Source: Oscarella lobularis | Taxonomy: Eukaryota > Porifera > Homoscleromorpha > Homosclerophorida > Oscarellidae | Direction of reading: 5' to 3' | Assembly: GCF_947507565.1 (NCBI RefSeq) | Contig: NC_089188.1 | Span: 1,240,001 to 1,304,000 of the forward strand | DNA: 64,000 nucleotides | Shown here: positions 1 to 10,900 of the stretch, one piece after another | Layout: each line of letters starts with the position of its first letter | Numbering within the stretch: position 1 is the stretch's first letter | Notes under the pieces: generated by a model | Told to the model about the DNA's origin: nothing | Databases searched by the model: none | Seen by the model: the letters and a program-made list of their open reading frames with translations, nothing else | Position numbers and translations under genes: made by a program

Positions 1-825
1 GACTCCTTCCATTTCAGAGAATCCGTGATCGTCTCCTGTAGCGCTAAGCAACGATGCCATAGCTGTGACTCCATACCGGCTTGCATAGCTCCAATAACCA
101 GCTCCTTCAATCCATGATCCATCGTTCTGATACGTCTCAAAACCAGATCGAATTCCACCCGTTGCATTACTGAAGATAGCCGCTGCAATCTCTTTTGCAC
201 TCGGTTCATCCATTATAGCCAAACTCCCTACAATCATGCCTCCGTTGCAGACCAGATTCCAATTGGTTCCGTGATTTCTCGTCCACCACTCGTCGTCTGC
301 ATAAGCCTTCTGTGCCGGTCCAAATCCTTTTTCGACGATCCCCTTGATAATCGCCTCTCTCTGTGATGAAGTCAGTTTGTCGTAGAGCCAGTCAAAGCCT
401 ATGCCAGCGGCGTGAGTCATTTCGCCCGTGTCGAGGAAATGAACTGGACTCCAATCGGTGAAATTATCGCTGACAATGTTCATGAGCTCTCGGATGCAAC
501 GGTCAGACCACGTCGTGTTGCCGGTGAGACGGTAGAGTAAACTCAGCGCGTAGACGCGATCTACGGCGTCTCGGCTTGTGTGGAGCAGATGTGCATCGCC
601 TGGAACGATTTTGTGCGTGAGAAGAGGCTCGCCGAGCAGTTCCGCTGCATGTTTCGTGACCTCCTCGAAGTAGGCCTTCGCATTGTCGTCGTCCGTGACG
701 TATTTCTTCACGACGGAGAGCTGATCGTCGTCGACGATCAGTCTAGGATGCTTTTTCATTGGAATACAAGCGACGATGGTCACGCAAACGACCGCACAAA
801 GCCAGCGTCCAAAAGACGGCTTCAT
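1..825 (-). CDS. Secreted polysaccharide-lyase-like protein (alginate lyase/heparinase II-III fold), 3' end outside window
   Basis: An open frame of 275 codons runs from the ATG at 825-823 to the window edge with no intron and no stop, so only the N-terminal part is present. A hydrophobic stretch (FGRWLCAVVCVTIVAC) near the N-terminus looks like a signal peptide. After it come helical segments typical of the (alpha/alpha) toroid of alginate/heparin lyases: MTHAAGIGFDWLYDKL, then WWTRNHGTNWNLVCNGGM and GSWIEGAGYWSYA. The Asn/His/Trp-rich NHGTNWN stretch and the GSWxEGxGYWxY motif are characteristic of heparinase II/III-like and PL8/17/21-type enzymes. Known family members cleave uronic-acid polysaccharides by beta-elimination. 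The substrate cannot be told from this part, and the C-terminal beta-sandwich expected in the family lies outside. The close match to bacterial-style lyases could reflect an old lateral transfer, but this is inference. Confidence 0.6.
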   Translation of the reverse strand, partial: MKPSFGRWLCAVVCVTIVACIPMKKHPRLIVDDDQLSVVKKYVTDDDNAKAYFEEVTKHAAELLGEPLLTHKIVPGDAHLLHTSRDAVDRVYALSLLYRLTGNTTWSDRCIRELMNIVSDNFTDWSPVHFLDTGEMTHAAGIGFDWLYDKLTSSQREAIIKGIVEKGFGPAQKAYADDEWWTRNHGTNWNLVCNGGMIVGSLAIMDEPSAKEIAAAIFSNATGGIRSGFETYQNDGSWIEGAGYWSYASRYGVTAMASLLSATGDDHGFSEMEGV

Positions 826-1419
826 CGTGTTTACATGTATCACGTGCGTGGTCACGGACGGTGACAAATAGGTATATGGCTTCCAGTTTGCCGGTAAGGG
901 AGCCTTTAGTCCCTCCTTTGCTATCCAAACCAGATCGGGATCTTCTTCCAAGTTCAGACCGATAACGTCGCAGTAATCGTTTATGTCTACGTCGCGCGAA
1001 GAGTGGCGTGATATCGCGAAGTGTCGAGAGCTTGTCGAGTTTGGTTCGTAGCTCGTGTCGTACTCTTCTTTTAGAACGACCTGCTTCACGTCGCTCGTCG
1101 CTGCATTCATTGGGAGCAGTTTTACGCAAGTTTAGGCGACGAAAGACAAAGGTTAGCGTACAGTACTTCTCTCCACTACCTCGTTGCTACGAGAGACGAT
1201 TACGATATGATAAATAACGAAGTCATGGGCTCTACCACGTGCTTCTCGCTCAGCCGCAAAACAACGAACACATAAGATTATAATATACGGTTGTCTGAAA
1301 TGCCTTGGTACTAGTACTTCCAAGGATCTCCGCTTTTGAAAACGCGAACAGACCCACTCTTACTTGACACCCTAAGTACCGCACATGTAGAACAAATTTT
1401 TAGTGACAAGAATGCCCTC
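826..1419. other. Intergenic: promoter side of lyase gene and 3' flank of fibrocystin-L
   Basis: No frame here has recognisable domains. Short frames on both strands (for example a basic 128-codon minus frame ending inside the lyase gene) are out of phase with the genes and low in complexity. The stretch next to 825 must hold the lyase promoter. The stretch next to 1420 holds the 3' UTR of the fibrocystin-L gene. I see no clear TATA box. Confidence 0.4.
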
Positions 1420-1907
1420 TTACGATTCCTTTGGCGTAACGTTAATCCTTTTCACTCCAGAAGACGAGGACGTTGTACTGACTCGTTTCGGTCTCATTTT
1501 CCTTGGCGACGTTTCCGGCTTCTCAACAGGAGACACTGCATTTCTACTAGATGGCATGGGATGCTCGCTTTTCAGAAGAGGAGTGGGTGACACTCCAACT
1601 GGAGTCAAACGATCTGGTGAATTTTGATCCAAATCGGCACCAAGCGAAGCAACAGACCTAATAAATAACAATATAGAAGCACTAGACAGTGGATGATGAC
1701 AAAATCTCACGTTTGAGTCATAGGCGATTTGAATGTGTCAATTTCTTCTCGGTAATCAAACGTTTGGTAATCGTTTTCAACAACATTCATTTCGTTCTCG
1801 ACGACATGCATTTCCATGTCCACGTTAGGCGAGTCTCGGTTTCCTCTCAGGGCAACCTACGTAGACAGCAATCAAAAAATCAAAATATATATAAAAAATA
1901 CCATACC
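1420..1907 (-). other. Cytoplasmic tail exons of fibrocystin-L
   Basis: The membrane-helix exon ends at 1907 before a gtatgg donor. The next exon (from about 1855) is acidic and continues to a donor (gtgaga) that overlaps an in-frame TGA at 1707-1709. Splicing to the acceptor in attag just before gtctgttgct restores the frame to TSVASLGADLDQNSPDR and a Ser/Thr/Pro/Lys-rich tail ending at 1420. If this last intron were retained, the protein would lose about 80 residues, so retention could make two tail forms. The final segment has several SP/TP sites of the kind proline-directed kinases use. Confidence 0.6.
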
Positions 1908-4900
1908 TTCTCTTGCGGCGACACACTTCTTGCCCACCTGTTGTCGGCAACCTTCTTTCGTTTGGCGTCAAATCTTGAATAGGCGATAAACAGAATAACC
2001 CCAATGATGATCAAGAGAGCTGATCCGCCAGCGGCGATGCCGGCAATCAGTCCGACATTGACCGACGACTTCGTCCGGTCAGTGTCCTTTGTGAACGTCG
2101 ACGAAAGCGCAGCGAGACGAACTCCTTTAAAATTCATTTCAAATCTTCCAGACTCAACGGCATCTTCAAGCCGATGCACGGCGTCGGAGAGCGACAAGGT
2201 ACTAGGCGGATCGTACGGAGTCGAGTCTAGTATCGCTGCCATGCAGACGATGCTTCCCTGACGCGCGTCAAGATCTACGACCCGAGAGGCGTGGACGTTG
2301 GCCGCGGCGGCTATTTCCGTCTGCAAGGCGCTCAAAAATGCGTCGAGACCGTATTTCAGTACGGTTGATTTGAAGTCGCCTTGCAAAACGAAACTGATCG
2401 ACGTCGAATCGAGCGAGTCGACGTCGGGAGCGACGACAGCGAATTCGTTTGTTTTCAGAATGTAACCACCGGGTTCGATATTCAGTTGAAGTTGAACTGC
2501 ATCAAGAGGACTGTCGATTCGAAGACCGGTGAAGTGCGCATAGCCCGAAGCGAATGATGCGGATGTTTGGCCTTCGAGGACAGCACTATGAAACAGACAG
2601 ATCTATACTTACTGTACTAAAGTTTGAAGCTATTGATACGCACCTGGCACTAGACGATTTTGCAATAGAAACGTTGCACGTCCAAGGAACTGTCAAGCCC
2701 AAGTTTTCAACAGCATCGCCGTTGCTATCTTGAACCGTAACGACAATGTACACCAGATGACTCGACTTAATTAATACAGATGAAATATAAAGTTTAACAC
2801 AAAAAGATAACATACCTTTCCCTCGGGCTGATTCATGAATTTCGCTCCAGCTGGTATCTGGAATTTTAGAACGGAGAAATTTGCGGCGGGAGGTGCAACC
2901 ACGGAACCAAGTGTGGGCACAGCAGACTGGTCAAACACGCTCTGCCCGTCGCTGAGAGTCAGGTTATCCAAGCCTGGTGGGACGACGGGGGCTGACGGAA
3001 GTGCAGGGACCTCAGCTGGAGCGACTGAAAACGAGACCACGGATGCGTTGCCAAAATCAATCAACCCAGATTGCACCTAGCAGATCACGAAAATAGAAGG
3101 CATCTTTGAAAGAGCCGTCGAATTGGTACCTGATTAACCAAATCATTAGCAATTGAGTTTATGTTCGAAACCACTGCTGCCACGTCTTGCCAATCAGACA
3201 AACTTTGCTGATACTGCGAAGAGGCCGAAAGAAAATCCGACGCAATGTCGTCGACAGGAGGAGCGTCATCAGGCTATCAAGAACAACAAAACTTCTCATT
3301 AGCAACTAACCTCAAGAAGCGCGATTTCTTACCTGAAAGAAACCGGTAGGCAAGACGACGGGCACGACCGTATCATTATCCTTAGAAAACAAAACAGAAT
3401 AAAAATTTCAAGTACTTCTAAACCCTGCAGCGTTTACGGCGCTGTCGTCGTCGTCATCAACCAGCCCTTGGCCGCCGTCGCTATCGATCTGTTCTGTAAT
3501 GTTTGGGGCTTTCTCCTGGGTAATATTTTGAACAGGTTCGCTGCCAATTTCAAATGTGACGTCATATGTTTGCTGGACGGCTCGCTTTCTGCGCACTGGA
3601 GTATCCTCGGCGATTACGTCGACAACGCGGATCATGCTCAGTGGTATCTTCAATACGAAGGCGAGATTTTGAACCAGGCTACTCGGGTCAAAGAAGTCGT
3701 CGAGGCTGACGGCTAATTCGAAAGAGACTTGGACGACGGGAGGAAGTATCACGTCAACAGGTTTGTCTCCTTTGACAATCTAAAGGAAACCGAATTGATA
3801 GATCGCTACTACTGTGACGGGCAAATATAAACGTGCGACGCCACTGCCGTTTCGCGTCTCCATACCAAGTGCAGCACTTGAGTGCTTCTGTCAAAGACAT
3901 TAGCGCCACTATGACTGGAAGCGAGTTTGGGAACAAATTGGGATTTCTCGGCACTTGTGAGAGCCTTGCCTTGCACGGCAAAATTCTCTGGCTCTAAAAA
4001 GATTCCGTCCTGCATAGACACACAAATATGAGTCTACGGAATCAAGTGAATAACTCAGCTGCCAGTACCTTGTACACGTCTTTGCGCTGAGGATTTTTGT
4101 ACCAGATGGACAGCTTGATGCCTTCTCCGGGATGATCCGACGTCCCCCCGATGGTGTTCAGCAGATGAAAGCGGAAATGGCCTGGATTGGAGCCCGTAAA
4201 CCACAGGTGATACTCCGTTCCCAGGGCGACGATCGTGTAGAAAGTCGATAATCGTTTCAAACACGTGTAGTAAGTGCACCAACCTGAACATACGATAGAG
4301 CACAAAGGGGACAATGTAGATAAACGCACCGTGATCCATCGGTCCGTTGAGCAAATCTGTATAGGGTCCGGTGCCAAGATCTCCTCCGTGCAATGCTATG
4401 GGCGAGATTCGTCTCGTTTCCGAGTCGGCGTCCATGCTCTCGACAATCAGCATCTGATGATTGATCTCTGAGCATCGATACGCATTCCAATCCGCTTCGA
4501 ACTTGCACCCTCCTATAGGATTAGCAAAGTTTCTAAATAAGAATCTCGTTCAACCACCGTTTTTCAGAAAGATATCGCTGTCTATCACACCCATTCTCTC
4601 CCCGAGCAATGCCTCTACTCTGGACGACGTCGCTCGCCTTGAGACGAGTTGTCGGATCGCCTTCGTCGTAAAGCATCGTTTCGGGGAGCCGATCAATGTA
4701 GTTGGCAAAGCGAAGTTCCGCCTGAGGAACAATGGATCCTCGTTTACCTCCAGCGGTTGTAACCAGCGTTCCGTCGAGGTCGTGCACAATAGAATGCTTT
4801 GGGCCGTCGCAATCCATGTCCACGCAATCCTAGACAAAAAAAGATAACACGCGTCCATATTAGGCGTAATATGACCGTCTCACTTCCTGAACGATCCACG

Positions 4901-7900
4901 CCGGATCGGGAGGATACATGTGTGCAAGTCGACTGCTAAGGACGTTGATCAGATTGGTCAATCGGAAATAATTCGGATGCATGGCGTCCGGCGACAGTTT
5001 GTTGTTTCCGATAGCGAACGCTTTTTTGCCGCACATGTTGGATTCGCTGACGAAATTCGCGAAGGTCGTGTCCGTGAAATTGACCTGACCTCGAATAGCA
5101 GGATAACTTTTCGCTGTGCAAAAAAACGGCAAATATAAAATGCACCGCTGTGTTCAAAGTACTTACGTCTATGCCACGGTACTGTGCCGTCCATCTTCCC
5201 TCTCTTTTTCGAAAACGTCGACATCATTATGCCCAATTTGGCGGCGTCTGGTGTCGAGCAGATGCTTGGACAGTGATTAGGCACCTGATCCATACACGGC
5301 TCCGCGTCCGTCGTTCCCACTATGAAACTTCCATCGACTCTGACGCTTTTTCTCTCGAAGAAATGCTGCACCGGATCTGGCCCAAAAATGTTTAAGCAAA
5401 GTCCGGTGTGACCAACGGCTACCGCCAACTCGCGGAAAGCGAGAGAGCTAGCCGTCCAGGCAAATACACCGTATTCCCACTGTCGAGCGGCAGTGAAGCC
5501 TCCCGCTCCGGTGCACGGCTCGCTCAAGCCCATGACGACCAATCCTTTCATTCCGGTATGAGCAGAATTACCCCAAAACAAAGCCTAGACCATAAAAATA
5601 TTCGCGTATACGAAACTTTTCCTTTACGTCGTGTACCTGACTGGCGTTAGGAGCAGCGCCGTCAACGCACGGTTCACCGGGATATATAAACCCGATTCTC
5701 TGATAGGCAGCAGCGACGTTGTCTCGTATGATGTTTCCTGTTCCACTTATTTCAAAGGTCGCTGGGAAATCAACGGCGTGGTTATCAGCGGGACGAGCCA
5801 CCTGAATGCTCAACGTCATCACGCCCAAATTTCCCGTTACTTTGCTGTCATCCGCTCGAAGTTGGAAGGTAGGGCCAATCGATTGGTACACAACGTTATC
5901 GGAGAATTCAATTCCGTTCGTATTCAGCGCTCCAAACCCGGTATTGAATCCCGTGTGTATAGAGCTATGTCGTACGTACGAGCCGCCCATTTCCGATACG
6001 CCGTTGAGAAAAACGACAACGTATCGGGGATCCCGGTTGCTCGTGAACCCGCCTTGGCCGCAGTTCGAAAATTCGACGCCGTCAATGTAGGCTTTTCCGT
6101 ATTGACGTAGCCGACCTTGAGGCAGAGCGCCGATGATTACTCGACAGCCAAAGCCGTGAACGGATATTGATGATTTATCGTCCTCGGCGCCGACGACGCG
6201 AACATTGCGAGAGAGGAGTCCAACTTCGGCGGCTAGTTTCTTGCTTTGCCAGCGCGAATGAGCGCTCGAGGCGTCGGCACCGCTCAGAAACGTCTCGACG
6301 TGGTGATCGAATTGAAGGGGTTTCGTCAGAGTGACTACGGCATCGACGACCGATTGAACGGTCACGATTTCCGTCTGCTCCGGATCGTACGTCGTCGACG
6401 TTACGACGAGCTGCTCGCCCGGTTTCCAATCGGGAGACGCGTCCAAGTGCAGATTGGTGCTTCCGACCGTTGCAGTACGCTCGAGGTGCGTCCAATCAAC
6501 GGTCCTCTGCGATCCGCGAAGAAACAGCTAAACGAGAAGAAAATATTCACTGAAAAGGCTAGCGATTCTAGTAAACGTGCCTCTCCGAATACGCCAATGG
6601 CTTTGGATCCAACGTTGAGATTGCGACCGTAACGAATTTCCTCTGTGTTTCTGTCGCCTTGCAGATTAATTGTCGCGCGGTGACTGAACGCGTTTTCTTT
6701 GTCTCCAACGTAAAATCTAGCGTTCGCTCCGAGAAGCAAAATCTAGCCAGAGAACAGATATAGGACGACGATGGCGGACTGCAAGACGCCTCTCCTTACC
6801 CAGGTTGCATTGATGACGACGTCGCGTTGATCTTCGACTTGAAGTTTTCCAAGAATTTCAAGCTTGCTGACATTGACTTCCGGCACGTCCAAGTACATTT
6901 TCCATTTTTTCTCAATTACTACGTCGCCGCCGCTACTGGGCACCGCATTATTCGGCCAATGAGATGGATTACTCCATCGACGCCACGTCGATTCGTATTC
7001 TTCCTCTCCCCCAACGTCAGGCACAGGACATCCGGACACAGGACACGGCTCTTTGGAAAAGCTGTAGATTAGGTCAGATAGAGGTTGACTTTTCCCTTTG
7101 CCAGAAAGAATATACTCGACGGCCATAGTCTTGTTATCAAAATGCCATGATCTGGAAAGAGATTTCGTCTAGCAATTTTTTTCAACCGTTGCATACTTAC
7201 GTATGATTGTCGGAGAAACGCAATGTTCTGCCTATGTCTTTACGATTGTTTCCAACCTTGAAGTGATCAGGCTCCGTATCATACACCGCTTCAAGAATGA
7301 CGGCGTCGCGCGGCTGGACGTTGTACATTCCGGCGTTGAAGCTCGTTGCGTCCGTGTCCAGATGCGACGGCAAGTCGTACGTCAGATTGTGACGATTTTG
7401 GCTCGGCAACGTCACCATGTACCCATCCATGTGAGTGAGACGATAATGCCGCCAGGGAATTAGCGAAGATCCGTGCTCGTTTTGAAAGAGCACGTCTCTT
7501 CCTCTGAACGTTGCCTAGAAAACATTGGTTAGCGAGCAGCCTGCAAACCCGACTACCTAAAATCTCCTTTTAGCGACTCACCAGCGGTTCCACTCTGTTC
7601 CAGGCAAGACGGAGAAGATCAACGTCCGATGTACACACAGACCCGGGTACTGCTTGATTCATGCTGAATTCCGGTCGTTGAGTGCACGATTTGTTTGGAA
7701 GTAGACCGCTGGTCGGAGTGACCCAGTTGCCTTTAGTGCCTGACAAAGTGCCGTCCAAGTCGCGGAAAAGGACTTCGTGCTCCCATTGAAATCCAGCCTT
7801 GTGATAACTGGAGTTGTCCAAGAACGTGATGTTCTCGAACCAGTACTGATATCCTCCTTGACGAACTTTGCAGTGGGAGCACGCTCTCAAGCAATTTTGC

Positions 7901-10900
7901 TCGTTGGAGTCAAATCGAGCGAACGTGACGTTGGATACGACGAGCAAGCGTTGATTCGGCGTGCGAATTCCGGTCGTCTGAGGGCGACCCTGATTCGCAA
8001 TAGTATGCGAAATTATTAGAGTATCCTATATTAATTCCAGACTCGATTCCACACGGGAAAACAAGACATTCCACGGTGAACTGTACCTTTATAATTGGAC
8101 CTCCCCACGTGCCGTAGGCTTCTTGTATTTCAATTCCGCTGTCTCGGTTGTCGGCGACTTTGAATCCGACGATTTTAACGTGACCGATCACAGAAAACTC
8201 GAGACCGTGAATTCCATTAGAGTAGGTAACGAGGTTCTCAAATACGGCATCAACGTCCTTTCCTCCGCCACAGCCAAACTCCTAAAAAAGCAAGGATTCG
8301 GTTACAGTCTCTAAATTGGAGTTTCTCCGTACTTTCGGCGTGTAAGTTTCCCAAATACGAAGTCCAAATTCCGCATTGGTGTGAGCAACGTTATCCCTAA
8401 AGACGCCAAAGGGAGTCTTATTGGGACAAATGCTGTTCGTTGCAGAAGGACCAACGGGATGAGGATCGAGGTCATACCTAAAAGAGTCGCAGAGTCATTT
8501 GACCAAGGAACTGAAGCTCCTTTTCTAAGTTTACCAAAATCCGTAGGCTCTCGACCCGGCAGCGGCATTTCCTATAAACGTATTATTCGGATTGGTAATC
8601 CAAAACGTAGCAGGAAGCTGGTCGGTATTCAGAAGGCTCGAAGAACCCTTCGTCACCAAACCGAGATTTCTTATGTAGTGATTTCCCGTTTCAATGCCGT
8701 CCTCCTAAAGAAAAACATACATTTACCGTTCAGTACTACTACTGTACTGCGCCCATTGCTGACGAGACGTACAATAAAAAATGTGTGCCCTTTGATGTTG
8801 TAAGCGACGTTTCCTTCGAAAAGCATTTCGTGTACGCCGTGCGCTGTAATTGCGCGATTGTTTGAATGGTGAATGGCGCAGTGACGAACGTACGACCCGT
8901 TCATCACGTCGCTCAGATGAAAGTGAACAGCGTATCGACCCAGCCGAAACGCTTGACCTCCTTGGCGAATTTCCACGTTCTCGAGCCTTCAGAAAAAAAA
9001 ACCGATAAATTCTCGCCTGTTTTACAGCATCGTGGCTATTTTCGTACCTGATCGGAGTAGGGTCACTTCCGGCACGATGAATCATGATCTGCGATCCGTA
9101 CTGATCTGCTCCCAACTCGTCGAGGCTGTCTCCCTCATAAAGAGAGCCTTGAACTATTACGTTGTGAGACAGCAGTCCAACCTCGGCTCTAAAGTCAAAA
9201 GCTCAAACCAGAAAATAGAATAGAAAACTATAATTACCGGATGTCAATGAATTGGCCATCTTCCAACACATCAGTGATTCCATAGTGCGTAAAGTTAACG
9301 GGAACGTAAAGATGCAAGGTCTTTCCACCGTCAGACACACTCTCAATTGTAGCCGTCTCAGTTTCGTTTCCGTCCTTGGAAGTCGAAGCGATGACAATCA
9401 CATTTCCCTTTTCCCAATCAACGGCATCCTATAAAAGAAGAAATACGTCTCAAAACACCTAAACTCTTTCTCGGGCGAGGCTTCTTTACTATTAAATAAA
9501 GAGAAGACGTATTCTTCTGCACCGTCTGCGCCAAGCGAGTCCAAGTGATGTTAGTCGGTCGACCGTGAAGTTCGAGAAAGCCCCTGCGAAGGCCAAGAAC
9601 TTTGGCGCCGTAAATCGGTATCTCGGGATCGCGAATATTGCCGTGGAGAGTGATTACAGCACGATGCATAAACGGCTCTTCCTCCGTCCCAATCTGCAGT
9701 CCTCCGCCGTTGATGAAAATGTACTTGGCGTTCAAAAACAAGTCGGTCGAATCGTCAAATATCAGCTGCCCTTGCACGACAATAAGATTCAAAATTCCCG
9801 CCGGCGACGTGTCCAAGAGCACGGTCTGTCCTTCGGGTATGTGCACCGATTCGCCGTCGCCGGGAGGATCGTTGCCGCCCCAAGTAAAACGACTCGACCA
9901 CCGATCGACGTACTCGTACGCCGACGCGAGCGTTTCGTTCGCGGTTAGCAGGCTGACGGCCGCTCCCTTTCCGCCAACGACGACAACGACGTTCGTCTTG
10001 ACCGTTCCTTGATGAGCTCCACTACGACAGGTGATCAGCGAATCGTTGCTGGATTTTATATCGCAAGGAACCCCGTCGATAGAAACCTGTAGTCCTTCTG
10101 TGATATTAGCAAGTCCGCTTCCAGTTACGGAGACTGTAGTACCGCCGCCGGTGCCGCCTCTTCTCGGCGACACGCTCGATATAATCGGCGTTGCGGCGGC
10201 ACTGTACGTCAGCGGACTAGCGCCGACGGCGTCTAATTTTCCGGACGGTCCGGTAACATGCACCGCGACGTCGCACGACTTGTCGGTCAAATCAGATGGC
10301 GACATCGCCGCCGATTCGCCGTCGGCCGGCGGAACGGTACACACAATCGCGTCGTAGGAAGACGACTGCACGTAGCAGGTTCGTCCGCATATCGAAACTC
10401 CGAAAGTGACGCCGTAGTCGATGCCGCCGAGTGCCGTTCGATTGCCCATGACGTCTAATGTCAGCGGCGCGACGCTCGCGTCGACGGCGGAAAACTGGTT
10501 GAGAGGCGAATCGCTCGACTGAGAGCCAACGTCGTCGACAAAACCGACGCCGGTTAATGTTAAATTAACGCCGCCGCCGAGGCTGAACGTGACCGGAGAT
10601 GCACTCGCTAGATTCAGTCTGTAGGCTACGTCGCGCGTCGCTGAAAATCCGGATTCTAGATTGTTGACGAGAAGTCGATACGTCAGGCCAGCCACCCTCT
10701 GTTTGATCTCACATTGAATGGCATTGTCGGAGGCAGTGATAATCGGGCATAGCTGAGCTGTAGGAAGAGCATCGAGCACCGTTTGAGCTCCACTCTGACG
10801 AATGACATAAACCGACGCATTCGAACCGAAATTCACGCCGGTTACGTCTATGATATCTCCTGCAGCAACGCCCGCCGAATCTATTCCGGTTACATTGAAT

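Noticed and set aside
1681-1709. Stop of the fibrocystin-L gene at the TGA 1707-1709
   Set aside because: The TGA overlaps a good GTGAGA donor, and splicing over about 50 bases continues the frame to a plausible tail ending at 1420.
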